Below, piece by piece: positions 26,702 through 35,623 of a stretch of DNA of 64,000 bases. A model generated the notes under the pieces. The model did not search any database, was not told where the DNA came from, and saw only the letters and a program-made list of their open reading frames with translations. The DNA is from JAYZQT01 sp036136335 (GTDB taxonomy: Bacteria > Pseudomonadota > Alphaproteobacteria > MPNO01 > UBA830). Position 1 is the stretch's first letter. Every line of letters starts with the position of its first letter. The position numbers and the translations under genes are program-made. The stretch lies in NCBI GenBank assembly GCA_036136335.1, contig JAYZQT010000006.1, forward strand, positions 124,001-188,000. The letters run 5' to 3'.

Positions 26702-26730
26702 ATTATGTCGAGATCCGACCATGTATTCAA
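26702..26730 (-). promoter_or_regulatory. sigma70-type promoter for the riboswitch operon
   Basis: On the minus strand TTGAAT (26730-26725) and CATAAT (26707-26702) are separated by exactly 17 bases. Transcription would begin a few bases on, just before the riboswitch P1 helix. The spacing and position support it; it has not been compared with other promoters of this organism. Confidence 0.6.
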
Positions 26731-26823
26731 TAGCGTCGAAGGTACTGGTTTTCTGCAGGCGTTGGTGAATTGCCCATCGCCCAAGATTTTCATAGTCTGC
26801 CGTTGCATGGGAGAAGGATACAA

Positions 26824-28467
26824 ATGGGCGAAATGGAGACCTTCGACTACATAATTGTTGGTGCAGGTTCCGCTGGCTGTACACTCGCAGGACGGCTAAC
26901 GGAGAACACCGAAACTAGTGTGCTTCTGCTAGAAGCTGGCGGTTGGGACAAAGATCCATGGATACACATACCGCTTGGATGGGGTCGTCTCCTGCAAAAG
27001 CGTTTGCATGACTGGATGTATTTTGCGGAACCTTCACAATCCATGGACGGTCGAAGAATCGAATGCGCTCGTGGCAAGGTAATAGGCGGGTCTTCGTCAA
27101 TTAACGCCATGGCTTACTATCATGGCCACCCCGCCGACTACGACCGGTGGGCATCTTTCGGTCTGCCAGATTGGTCCTTCAACCGCATCCTACCGTACTT
27201 CCGGAGGTCGGAAGACTGGCAGGGAGGAGAAGATGATTACAGGGGAGCGGGCGGCCCGCTAACCACCTGCTGGGCAACCTTTGCAGATCCAATCTGCGAG
27301 GCTTTTCTGGCCGCGGGAAAAGAGGCCCAGCATCCCTATACCAGCGACTATAATGGCAAAAACCCCGAGGGGTTTGCGCGGATGCAGGCGACGCTTCGAA
27401 GCGGGCGTCGATGGAGCGCGGCCGCCGCGTATCTTCACCCTGCCCTGAAGCGTCCTAACCTGAAGGTAAAAACAGGCGCCCTTGTCCAGCGGATAGATCT
27501 GGCCGGCAAAAGAGCAATCGGGGTCTCTTATTCGCAAGGAAAACAGAACTTCGCCGTGAGGGCAGAACGTGAGGTTCTGCTCTCAGGCGGAGCCATAAAT
27601 TCACCCCATCTTCTCATGCTTTCCGGTATAGGTGACCCGGATCATCTTCGCGAACACGGTATCGTGACCGTTGCGCCATTGCCCGGCGTTGGACAAAACC
27701 TTAGGGATCATACATCGACCGCGATGGTGTTCCACCGTAAATCCGGTGGAACGTTCCATAAAAACATGAGGATTGACCGTGTAGTATTTGCACTGCTCAA
27801 AGCCTATCTCGGAAAAGGAGGGTTCGCCGCGGATCTCCCGTTCGGAATTACTGCGTTTCTCAAATCTGCTCCCGAGAAGTTGATCCCTGATGTTCAACTT
27901 CTTTTCTGGATGGGTGCGACAACTACGGCCCAGCCCTATCTGGTACCGTTCAAAAAGGCATTTGCGGATTCCTTTTCGGTACGTGTGATGCCCATGCACC
28001 CGGTTAGCCGCGGATATATCGCGCTCGCCTCAAAAAACCCGGAAGAGCCGGTCAAAATTCATCAGAACTTTCTGGGTACTGATGACGAATGGGAGGTGAT
28101 GCGGCGCGGACTCCGGATGATCCGGGAACTCGTAACATCAGGACCACTTGAGAATTTTGCCGGCGCGGAAATCTCGCCAGGAGCAGACGTGCAATCGGAT
28201 GAGGCTCTCGACGCCCACGTTCGCAGTACGATGACAACAGTACACCACCCGGTAGGCACCTGCAGAATGGGTGCCGATAACGACGACGGCGCGGCCGTAA
28301 ACGGGCAACTGCAGGTTCGCGGCATCGAAGGTCTCCGTGTGGTTGATGCTTCCGTCATGCCGGACCTGATATCGGGTGCGACAAATGCTTCGGTAATCAT
28401 GATTGCAGAAAAGGCTGCTGACATGATCCGCGGACGAAATCCGCTCCCCGCTGCAATTGACATCTAA
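26824..28467 (+). CDS. GMC family FAD-dependent oxidoreductase
   Basis: Glucose-methanol-choline oxidoreductase of 547 aa. The FAD dinucleotide fold is FDYIIVGAGSAGCTLAGRL. GMC signature 1 is GKVIGGSSSINAMAYYHG and signature 2 is around SGGAINSPHLLMLSGIG. The C-terminal active site has VHHPVGTCRMG and SGATNASVIMIAEKAADMI. Relatives oxidise alcohols such as choline, polyethylene glycol or long-chain alcohols. ATG 26824 has GAGAAGGA upstream and is preferred to 26770. It diverges from the riboswitch promoter and is followed by a related paralogue at 28652. Confidence 0.92.
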   Translation: MGEMETFDYIIVGAGSAGCTLAGRLTENTETSVLLLEAGGWDKDPWIHIPLGWGRLLQKRLHDWMYFAEPSQSMDGRRIECARGKVIGGSSSINAMAYYHGHPADYDRWASFGLPDWSFNRILPYFRRSEDWQGGEDDYRGAGGPLTTCWATFADPICEAFLAAGKEAQHPYTSDYNGKNPEGFARMQATLRSGRRWSAAAAYLHPALKRPNLKVKTGALVQRIDLAGKRAIGVSYSQGKQNFAVRAEREVLLSGGAINSPHLLMLSGIGDPDHLREHGIVTVAPLPGVGQNLRDHTSTAMVFHRKSGGTFHKNMRIDRVVFALLKAYLGKGGFAADLPFGITAFLKSAPEKLIPDVQLLFWMGATTTAQPYLVPFKKAFADSFSVRVMPMHPVSRGYIALASKNPEEPVKIHQNFLGTDDEWEVMRRGLRMIRELVTSGPLENFAGAEISPGADVQSDEALDAHVRSTMTTVHHPVGTCRMGADNDDGAAVNGQLQVRGIEGLRVVDASVMPDLISGATNASVIMIAEKAADMIRGRNPLPAAIDI

Positions 28468-28651
28468 AGCCCCGTGGCCCGAAACACCACAATCATCCGG
28501 AGTATAAATTTCAGTTCAGATCAATGTAGGGTTTCGGGTTTTCGAGGTGGTGTTACATTTGAGTTCAGAACGAGTCCCGAGGTCTGTCGTGATATCAAAT
28601 GCAATGCTATTCTTGGCTTGATTACCGACACCGTATAATGGGAATTATGAA

Positions 28652-30289
28652 ATGAGTAATGCCAAAAGTTTCGATTATATAATTGTTGGAGCAGGGTCAG
28701 CCGGGTGCACGCTCGCCAACCGTTTGACGGAAGATCCAGACGTTAGTGTTCTTGTTATCGAGGCTGGTGGCAGTGAAAGAAACCCATTGATTACGATCCC
28801 GTTAGGATGGGGAAAAATCCTGTTCGACCGCTTATTCGACTGGGGCTATTTTACTGAACCGGAAACCGAATTCGACAACCGTAAGGTTGAATGCGCCCGC
28901 GGAAAGGTAATTGGCGGATCTTCTTCAATCAACGCCATGGCTTACGTTCGATGCCACCGCGAAGACTATGACCGCTGGGCACGTAACGGCTGCATCGGAT
29001 GGTCCTATGCCGATATTCTGCCTTACTTCATCAGGGGTGAAGACTGGGAGAAAGGAGACCAGCCGTTGCGGGGCACGGGTGGGCCACTTACGACTATTGA
29101 AAACAAGTATCCGGATCCTTTGCACGAAGCGTGGCTGGAGGCCGGTGAAGCTGTCGGCTATCCCCGAACTTCCGATTATAACGGTGAGCAGAACGAGGGT
29201 TTGGGAACATTGCAGTCAACCATCCGCGATGGCCGCCGGTGCAGTGCGGCGGTTGCGTACCTGCGCCCAGCCATGCAGCGACCCAACCTGACAGTCATTA
29301 CCAAGACACTGGTACACCGCGTGGTGCTCGAGGGCACTCGTGCTGTGGGCGTCGAATATTCGTCAGGCGGTGGCGCGATGACCATAGTTCATGCGGACCG
29401 CGAAGTTATTATATCCGGCGGCGTAATCAACTCGCCACAGTTGCTGATGCTATCCGGTCTCGGGAATGGTGATCATTTGAAAGAACATGGTATTGACGCG
29501 GTGATTGACCTTAAAGGTGTCGGTCAAAACCTGCAGGATCATCTCTCGGTGGGAGTTGAATACGAACGCATAGGCGACGGGCCCTTTGTTGGCACGCTCC
29601 GTTACGATCGGCTAGTTCTGTCGATGGCACGAGCTTATTTCTTTGGTACGGGTTTCGCAACGGAAATGCCTGGGCCGCTTACCGGATATATCACTTCCAG
29701 GAAAGGATTAGCGCAGCCGGACATGCAGTTGCTGGCCCGCTTCATTCCTCCGGAATCACAACCCTGGTTTCCCGGATTCCGACCCAAACCTAAAGACGCC
29801 TTTATGGTCCGCCCCGTAGTATTGCATCCCAAAAGCCGCGGCGAGCTGAAACTGACCTCAAACAGTCCGGCAGACCCCGCACTCATTTATCAGAATTTCC
29901 TTTCGGAACCTGCAGACTGGGAAACCCTGCGAGATGGCATAGAGATTGTTAAAAACATCGCCTCACAGAAGCCACTTGATAAATTCCGCGGTCCAGAAAT
30001 ACAACCCAGAGACGAGCCTGTGAACGACTTTATCAAGCGGACGGCCTGGACAGTCCATCACCCACTCGGCACCTGTAAAATGGGGTCCGACGCCGATAGC
30101 ATGGCAGTGGTTGATACCGAAATGCGGGTCCGCGGTGCAGAAAATCTGCGTGTTATCGACGCATCGATATTCCCCGATATGCTGGGTGGAAATATCAACG
30201 CGCCAACAATCGCCTTTGCTGACCGGACCGCTGATTTGATGATGGGTATAGATCCTCTTTCTCCGATTGAGGTCACAACCACAACCTAG
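28652..30289 (+). CDS. GMC family FAD-dependent oxidoreductase (second copy)
   Basis: Second GMC oxidoreductase, 545 aa, clearly related to the one upstream but divergent. It has FDYIIVGAGSAGCTLANRL, GKVIGGSSSINAMAYVRCH, SGGVINSPQLLMLSGLG, VHHPLGTCKMGSD and GGNINAPTIAFADRTADLM. All FAD and active-site His motifs are present. A gap of 184 bases separates the two, so the pair may be a tandem duplication with separate promoters. The substrate is likely a primary or secondary alcohol. A TATAAT hexamer lies at 28634-28639 but without a convincing -35 box. Confidence 0.92.
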   Translation: MSNAKSFDYIIVGAGSAGCTLANRLTEDPDVSVLVIEAGGSERNPLITIPLGWGKILFDRLFDWGYFTEPETEFDNRKVECARGKVIGGSSSINAMAYVRCHREDYDRWARNGCIGWSYADILPYFIRGEDWEKGDQPLRGTGGPLTTIENKYPDPLHEAWLEAGEAVGYPRTSDYNGEQNEGLGTLQSTIRDGRRCSAAVAYLRPAMQRPNLTVITKTLVHRVVLEGTRAVGVEYSSGGGAMTIVHADREVIISGGVINSPQLLMLSGLGNGDHLKEHGIDAVIDLKGVGQNLQDHLSVGVEYERIGDGPFVGTLRYDRLVLSMARAYFFGTGFATEMPGPLTGYITSRKGLAQPDMQLLARFIPPESQPWFPGFRPKPKDAFMVRPVVLHPKSRGELKLTSNSPADPALIYQNFLSEPADWETLRDGIEIVKNIASQKPLDKFRGPEIQPRDEPVNDFIKRTAWTVHHPLGTCKMGSDADSMAVVDTEMRVRGAENLRVIDASIFPDMLGGNINAPTIAFADRTADLMMGIDPLSPIEVTTTT

Positions 30290-30402
30290 GTGAGGCCAAA
30301 CCCAAATGAAATCAGGCCGTCCCTATACAACCACTGACGTATTACGTCATGCATATGGCTGAGAAAAATTGTGGGTCAGTATCACACCATCAGGAGGCAA
30401 AT

Positions 30403-30858
30403 TTGGGCACGAGCATTAATGTCGAAAGAGTGGATCACGCGGGCATTCGTGTGAAAGATCCAGCACGGGCGTTAAAATTTTACAGAATGCTAGGTTTCGA
30501 GGTTATGACGGAAGTCGAATTCGATCCCGTTATCATTATTCGCAATTCACAAAACGTAGAAATTAATCTGGTTGTCAACGCCGCAGGAGAACATGACGGA
30601 AGTAATATTTTGATGGATGTGGACACCAAGTACGCGGGCATTACCCATCTGGCGTTAAGGGTATCATCCATCGTTGACACGATATCGGTCTTAAAAGAGA
30701 ACGACGTTCCGATTACCCAGGGGCCAGTGATGTTTGGCCGTGACGGACACGTTTCCGTCTTTGTCCGCGACCCCGACCGAAATGTAATTGAACTGCGCGC
30801 TCATGCCGAACATCTCGATGAGATTGAAGGAGTCAATCAATACGAAAATATTAACTGA
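30403..30858 (+). CDS. VOC superfamily protein (glyoxalase/dioxygenase-like)
   Basis: Vicinal-oxygen-chelate protein of about 151 aa. It starts INVERVDHAGIRVKDPARAL and has the second module GITHLALRVSSIVDTISVL, ending in FVRDPDRNVIELRAH with the usual terminal metal Glu. His residues at the starts of both modules and this Glu form the expected metal site. A TTG start at 30403 is chosen because a consensus AGGAGG lies six bases upstream; the in-frame ATG at 30349 lacks one. It could be a lactoylglutathione lyase, a thiol transferase or an extradiol-like enzyme. It converges on the Rieske beta subunit gene. Confidence 0.85.
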   Translation: MGTSINVERVDHAGIRVKDPARALKFYRMLGFEVMTEVEFDPVIIIRNSQNVEINLVVNAAGEHDGSNILMDVDTKYAGITHLALRVSSIVDTISVLKENDVPITQGPVMFGRDGHVSVFVRDPDRNVIELRAHAEHLDEIEGVNQYENIN

Positions 30859-30906
30859 TGATCATCGCACGCAGATAGAAGGTTCTGGCCAAGCCCAATC
30901 GTGCAC

Positions 30907-31443
30907 CTACAGCCACCACTGGATGACGTATTCATAGGGGCCCTCGCGATTAACCAGGTCAACCCTCTGCAACGCGATCTTGTAGCTATCTCCCGATTTC
31001 CTTAATAAATGCCGGTATTTGCCAGTGAAATTGCGGACCTCATACCGAAAATACTCTGCACAGTGAAACCTTGAACGCACGACAACGTCGCCGTCCGAAC
31101 TCTGGCTTTCGACTAGGACGTTTGAAACTACATGGCAAAGGCGATTATGTGGTGCTTGGCTATGTGCCCGGGGATGCGTATTTCGCGCGATACGCATCGA
31201 CATCAGATCAGAATTTTCCCAAAATATGTTGGGTTGACCATCGCCCTCTGTCTGTTCTTCCTCCGCGGGCATCCAGTACAAACCGTCCGGAGTAAAAAGG
31301 TCAAGCCATGCGTCCCATTGTTTTTCATCCAGAATTTCAGCTTGACGGTAAATAAAGCGTTCAATGGCGAATTGGGTCTCAACATCTACATCGGCAACGA
31401 CATTGGTATCAGCTGCGGCGAAGATCGCGGTTGGATCTGGCAT
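30907..31443 (-). CDS. aromatic-ring-hydroxylating dioxygenase beta subunit
   Basis: Small structural subunit, 178 aa, with the NTF2-like cone fold. Family features are AIERFIYRQAEILDEKQWDAWLDLF followed by GLYWMPA, a run of RIARNTHPRAHSQAP, and the C-terminal YRHLLRKSGDSYKIALQRV. It forms an alpha3beta3 hexamer with the alpha subunit encoded 2 bases upstream. Catalysis resides in alpha. The same cone fold occurs in unrelated proteins, but the pairing makes the assignment firm. Confidence 0.92.
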   Translation of the reverse strand: MPDPTAIFAAADTNVVADVDVETQFAIERFIYRQAEILDEKQWDAWLDLFTPDGLYWMPAEEEQTEGDGQPNIFWENSDLMSMRIARNTHPRAHSQAPHNRLCHVVSNVLVESQSSDGDVVVRSRFHCAEYFRYEVRNFTGKYRHLLRKSGDSYKIALQRVDLVNREGPYEYVIQWWL

Positions 31444-31445
31444 GA

Positions 31446-32768
31446 TTACGCGTCCTCAACAGAGGTCATATAGTCCCGCCAGGCGTGCATCATGTGACGC
31501 AAAGGCATTTCACTCATGCTTTCCGGTGCGGAATAGGTGATCCCATCGCGTTCCTCATCCTGTCCAGCATTGCGGTGAAAACTAACCCACTCACTTGCAG
31601 ACGATTCAAGCCCATGCTGGCATTTCCACCAGTTAAAAAGATCGTCGGCGTTGACCAACGTAGACGGAGAATTGACGAGATAATAGTAGGCTAGGGATCG
31701 GCGATATATAGCTTCGGGCGCGTCTTTCAGCCGAAAATGCCATATTTCTGTGAGCGTCCGGTCCGGCCCTAGCGGTCGAATGGACCTAAGTTGCTGCAGT
31801 GGTGGCTGGACCGACACACATGGATAGACCAGCATGTGGTGTATATTAATACCGAGAATTTCCTCTGCCCGCCCCTTGCCATACGCTTCATACATCCGCC
31901 CCACGTACTCGTTGGTATCGGGGTCATCAGGACGCAATCCCATATAACCCTCAAGACTGCTGTGTCCATTCCGATATCCAACCGTACCGAACTTTGTCCA
32001 GCCGTCATGCCCAAGACGGGCAAAATCTGATAGAAAACTAAGCTCAAGAGGTACGTCTCTACCGTCATCACGGATTTTATGTTCTATTTTCTGGGCCGCC
32101 TTCCCGGTGGATTCGTGCGTGACACCCGGATGCGATGAATCGAGCTGGTTTTCCAGAAAAATCTTCCAGTTGGACTGCTGTATCATACGAAAACAGCTAC
32201 CTACCACCTCCGTTTCTTTCCCGGGTGCGCGGTCTATTAATTGGTCGAAAGACGCAGCAGATTCGCCGAGATGATCAACCAGATCAGGACCTTCGGCAAC
32301 TAGGTTGGCAAACCAGAAACCTCGGTAATTATCCGACTGTGCCGGCCGGGACATATGAAATTCTGGATTGTCAAAGTCCAGATTTGTCCGGTCATACCCT
32401 TCTTTGGCTGGCATGCTCTCAAGCGCGCCATCCAGATTAAATGTCCAGGCGTGATAGGAACAGGAGAAGTGTTTTCCCGTGTTTCCCTTTCTTGCAGTGC
32501 AGAGTTGGGCACCGCGGTGGGGACAGCGATTGTAGAGGATCTGGATATCACCTTTTTCGTCACGAACCATAACCACAGGCTGCCGCCCGACTTGGGCAAG
32601 ATAATAGTCGCCAGGGTTTTTGACCTGACTCTCGTGACCAATGTAAATCCATGTGCGCTCAAATATCCGCTCCATTTCAAGGTCGAATATTTCAGGGTCG
32701 GTATAGGCCTTGCGATGCGCACGGTCTGGCTCAACCAGTCCAGCCAACTGTTTGGTGGTCCAGCTCAT
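31446..32768 (-). CDS. aromatic-ring-hydroxylating dioxygenase alpha subunit
   Basis: Rieske oxygenase alpha subunit of 440 aa. The Rieske motif is RCPHRGAQL with the second half CSYHAWTF. The mononuclear iron site is ENQLDSSHPGVTHEST, with the bridging Asp just before the first His. It resembles benzoate/anthranilate/biphenyl-type enzymes that make cis-dihydrodiols. ATG 32768 is preferred to the ATG six bases earlier because GGAGGG then sits at normal spacing. Ferredoxin and reductase genes are not nearby. The AraC-type gene upstream on the same strand, and the TPP enzyme diverging from it, may belong to the same aromatic pathway. Confidence 0.92.
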   Translation of the reverse strand: MSWTTKQLAGLVEPDRAHRKAYTDPEIFDLEMERIFERTWIYIGHESQVKNPGDYYLAQVGRQPVVMVRDEKGDIQILYNRCPHRGAQLCTARKGNTGKHFSCSYHAWTFNLDGALESMPAKEGYDRTNLDFDNPEFHMSRPAQSDNYRGFWFANLVAEGPDLVDHLGESAASFDQLIDRAPGKETEVVGSCFRMIQQSNWKIFLENQLDSSHPGVTHESTGKAAQKIEHKIRDDGRDVPLELSFLSDFARLGHDGWTKFGTVGYRNGHSSLEGYMGLRPDDPDTNEYVGRMYEAYGKGRAEEILGINIHHMLVYPCVSVQPPLQQLRSIRPLGPDRTLTEIWHFRLKDAPEAIYRRSLAYYYLVNSPSTLVNADDLFNWWKCQHGLESSASEWVSFHRNAGQDEERDGITYSAPESMSEMPLRHMMHAWRDYMTSVEDA

Positions 32769-32889
32769 CGTCATCCCTCCGCTTGTCTGTTAGGCGGCCC
32801 AGCCAATGCCGACCCTTTCAGTAGGCTCTCATCATAGCCAAACCAACACTAGCATAAAATCGCATTAACTATCCATATTGAGCATAATC

Positions 32890-33918
32890 TTACGCATTTC
32901 CTAGTGTTTCGGACGGTAGTTCGCCAAACCTTTCGCGATAGACCCGTGCAAAGTTGCTAAGATGGGTGAAACCGCATTGCAGCGCAATATCAGTGACCGA
33001 CACAACCCCCACCGCCTGCCGGCTGAGAAGCAATCGAGCACGATCTAGCCGTACATTGCGCAAATAGGTCATCGGCGAAAACCCATAATATTTCTGAAAA
33101 CCAGCATGAAGCGACCGTTTGCTCATCCCGCTCGCAGTTACCAATTCTGCCAGCGTGATCATTTGCTCGGCATGGTTGTGAATATATTCTGCCGCGTAGC
33201 GCACATGCCGTGGCCGGACGATCGGACCGGGATTAGATAAAAGATGCATATGGTTGTTCGGCAACGCCTTAAGCATCATATCGAGAACGATCTGTTTCGC
33301 GCCAGCGGCGTCCGGGCCCGCGAATATTGATCCTCCCCGCTCAAGGTCTAGCCGAAGCAACTCGATCATACGGCTCAACGTGTTGGCAGGCCCGGTTACA
33401 GGCTGTGGTCGCGCGTCGAACAGCAAGGGGGCCTGAACCGGCACACCAGTCAGCCGCTCCAGCGCCATCTCCATGTCGGTTTGATGAATGCGGATCATTA
33501 GTTGACGCCCATCGGTATGCCAAATTTTGGTATGGGACGTATTCGCATTGATCATATAAATTTCACCCGCCCGAAACGGTATGGTGGCGTTTTTGCTTCC
33601 AACCGACATATCTCCCGCAAGATTGATCTCGCATAGATAAATATTGGTCATTTCAGGAGCGTGGATTATCGCCTCACCCCCTCCAAACATGGAATAGGCC
33701 ATCTCATGAAAGGTCAGGGTTCCCAGCGAAACTGTGCGAAAGTTGGCGGTTACCGAACGCTTCTGGGCAGATTTGTGTTCGAGTGTATGGGCAGTGATAT
33801 TCTGCCCCACCATTTCCCGAATTTCTCGCGTATCGCTAGACACAAAGTAAGGCGTCCAGTGGCCCTGAGAGGTAGAACCAGGGTCGGGGCTGGAACAGGG
33901 GGTGGCGGTAGAAGTCAT
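32890..33918 (-). CDS. AraC family transcriptional regulator
   Basis: AraC/XylS-type activator of 342 aa. The N-terminal half has the cupin-like sensing domain of the AraC-binding type (MFGGGEAIIHAPEM, IPFRAGEIYMINANTSHT). The C-terminal half has two helix-turn-helix units, ITLAELVTASGMSKRSLHAGF and VTDIALQCGFTHLSNFARVYR, ending in FGELPSETL. This layout matches regulators of aromatic dioxygenase operons such as XylS and BenR. ATG 33918 is the natural start; longer readings upstream have atypical sequence. It probably activates the Rieske alpha/beta genes, the TPP enzyme gene 54 bases away, or both. Confidence 0.92.
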   Translation of the reverse strand: MTSTATPCSSPDPGSTSQGHWTPYFVSSDTREIREMVGQNITAHTLEHKSAQKRSVTANFRTVSLGTLTFHEMAYSMFGGGEAIIHAPEMTNIYLCEINLAGDMSVGSKNATIPFRAGEIYMINANTSHTKIWHTDGRQLMIRIHQTDMEMALERLTGVPVQAPLLFDARPQPVTGPANTLSRMIELLRLDLERGGSIFAGPDAAGAKQIVLDMMLKALPNNHMHLLSNPGPIVRPRHVRYAAEYIHNHAEQMITLAELVTASGMSKRSLHAGFQKYYGFSPMTYLRNVRLDRARLLLSRQAVGVVSVTDIALQCGFTHLSNFARVYRERFGELPSETLGNA

Positions 33919-33972
33919 AATACAGGTAATCTTGAGCCGAAACGCCTGCCAAATCAAATTTTCGATGATTAT

Positions 33973-35577
33973 ATGAACAAAACGGTTACTCTGACAGACA
34001 GTATCATTGGTACTCTCGCAAGACGTGGCATCAAACGTATGTTTGGCGTGCCGGGCGGAGGGTCCAGCCTGAACCTGATTGATTCCGCAGCAAGGCACGG
34101 AATAGAGTTTGTTCTTTGTCGAACCGAAACGGCTGCAGCCATTATGGCCGCCGTCACTGGAGAACTGACCGGTGTGCCAGGCATAGTGCTTTCGGGAATT
34201 GGCCCCGGTGCTGCGAGTGTCGTCAACGGAATCGCCTACGCATCCCTGGAGCGGGCTCCGGTAATTTTGTTCACCGACACCCCTCACCAATCTGCTACCG
34301 CTCCACCACATCAGATTTTCAACCAAAGGGCGTTGTTCAATCCAATTTCAAAAGATCAAATCCATCTAGAACCTGAAAGCGGTGCTAGAGATTTCGAAAG
34401 ATTGATCAACCTTGCAGCGGCTGAACCACCGGGGCCAGTGCATATAGATCTGTCGGCGGAGGACGCAGCGGCCGAAGTCTCCTTAACCACTGTTGCCAAA
34501 TTGCCGCATACCGAAAGCGTTGACACAGAAGCACTGACTTTAGCCGCTAGACTTCTCCAAGGCGCTCATATGCCCATCCTAATTGTGGGTCATCAATGCC
34601 GCACTGCGGATCGGGCAGCCTCTACAAACTTATTGGTCGATGGCCTCGGCGCTCCCGTAATGACAACCTATAAGGCCAAGGGTGTTGTTCCGGAAAGCGA
34701 TCCCCGATATGTCGGTCACTTCACCGGCGCAAAACTCGAACACACGGTCCTCGCCGAATCCGATCTGATCGTGTTTTGTGGCGTTGATCCTGTCGAGATA
34801 ATACCTGGAAAATGGACACACACTGCGCCAGTAGTGGTTTTGTCGGAGACAGGCGGACTGGCCTGGCCCTTCGACGCTGAAGCTGAGGTGGCCGGTTCAG
34901 TCAAAAAAAGCGCCTCCATACTTGCTGGTAATATAACCGAGAGCCACTGGACTGGCGATGCTATCGCCAGACACCGGGCCCGCATACGGCAGACGCTGGC
35001 GAATAATGCAACGGCTCGTCGATCCCCGGATGAAATCGTCGATGCAGTCTCGGCCGCAGCACCGGACAACGCACGCCTGACCGTAGATGCGGGTGCCCAT
35101 ATGTTTTCTGTGATGGCTCGCTGGCCAGCGAATTTACCCTACGACGTGTTGAAATCCAACGGTCTGTCCAGTATGGGCTTTGCCGTGCCCGCAGCACTGG
35201 CGAGCTGGCTGGAGGAGCCAGACCGGGCCACCATAGCCCTAACCGGAGACGGAGGTATGATGATGTGCCTCGCGGAGCTTTCGACTGCTGCAAGGCTCGG
35301 CGCGAACCTCACGGTAGTCGTGATGAATGACGCTGCCCTCTCATTGATTGATATCAAGCAACAACGCCAGCAACGTCCGCCCCTCGGTGTTCGCTACCCT
35401 AAGGCTGATTTTGCTGCTGCGGCGCGCGGCATGGGCTGTCACGCCTGGACTGTCGGAGCACAGGATCCACTCGAGTTTGCCATCGACGAGGCCTTTGAAA
35501 CTTCGGGACCCACCCTCGTGGACGTTAGTGTGGACCCTTCCGGGTACCGTGATCAGCTGATTGCACTGCGGGGCTAG
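33973..35577 (+). CDS. thiamine-diphosphate-dependent enzyme (benzoylformate decarboxylase/acetolactate synthase-like)
   Basis: ThDP enzyme of 534 aa with the usual three domains. The N-terminal PYR domain carries the activating Glu in LCRTETAAAIMAAV. A central Rossmann domain has PILIVGHQC. The C-terminal PP domain has the Mg-ThDP motif GDGGMMMCLAELSTAARLG ending in NDAALSL. Members include benzoylformate, phenylpyruvate and oxalyl-CoA decarboxylases and acetolactate synthase; 2-oxoacid decarboxylation is most likely. The ADP/FAD site of acetolactate synthase is not obvious. Divergent AraC and dioxygenase genes suggest an aromatic 2-oxoacid as substrate. ATG 33973 lacks a clear ribosome binding site. 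Confidence 0.88.
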   Translation: MNKTVTLTDSIIGTLARRGIKRMFGVPGGGSSLNLIDSAARHGIEFVLCRTETAAAIMAAVTGELTGVPGIVLSGIGPGAASVVNGIAYASLERAPVILFTDTPHQSATAPPHQIFNQRALFNPISKDQIHLEPESGARDFERLINLAAAEPPGPVHIDLSAEDAAAEVSLTTVAKLPHTESVDTEALTLAARLLQGAHMPILIVGHQCRTADRAASTNLLVDGLGAPVMTTYKAKGVVPESDPRYVGHFTGAKLEHTVLAESDLIVFCGVDPVEIIPGKWTHTAPVVVLSETGGLAWPFDAEAEVAGSVKKSASILAGNITESHWTGDAIARHRARIRQTLANNATARRSPDEIVDAVSAAAPDNARLTVDAGAHMFSVMARWPANLPYDVLKSNGLSSMGFAVPAALASWLEEPDRATIALTGDGGMMMCLAELSTAARLGANLTVVVMNDAALSLIDIKQQRQQRPPLGVRYPKADFAAAARGMGCHAWTVGAQDPLEFAIDEAFETSGPTLVDVSVDPSGYRDQLIALRG

Positions 35578-35623
35578 GGAGCGGATAAATGATTTCTTTC
35601 ATTCTGCGCCAACTGTTCTTGGT

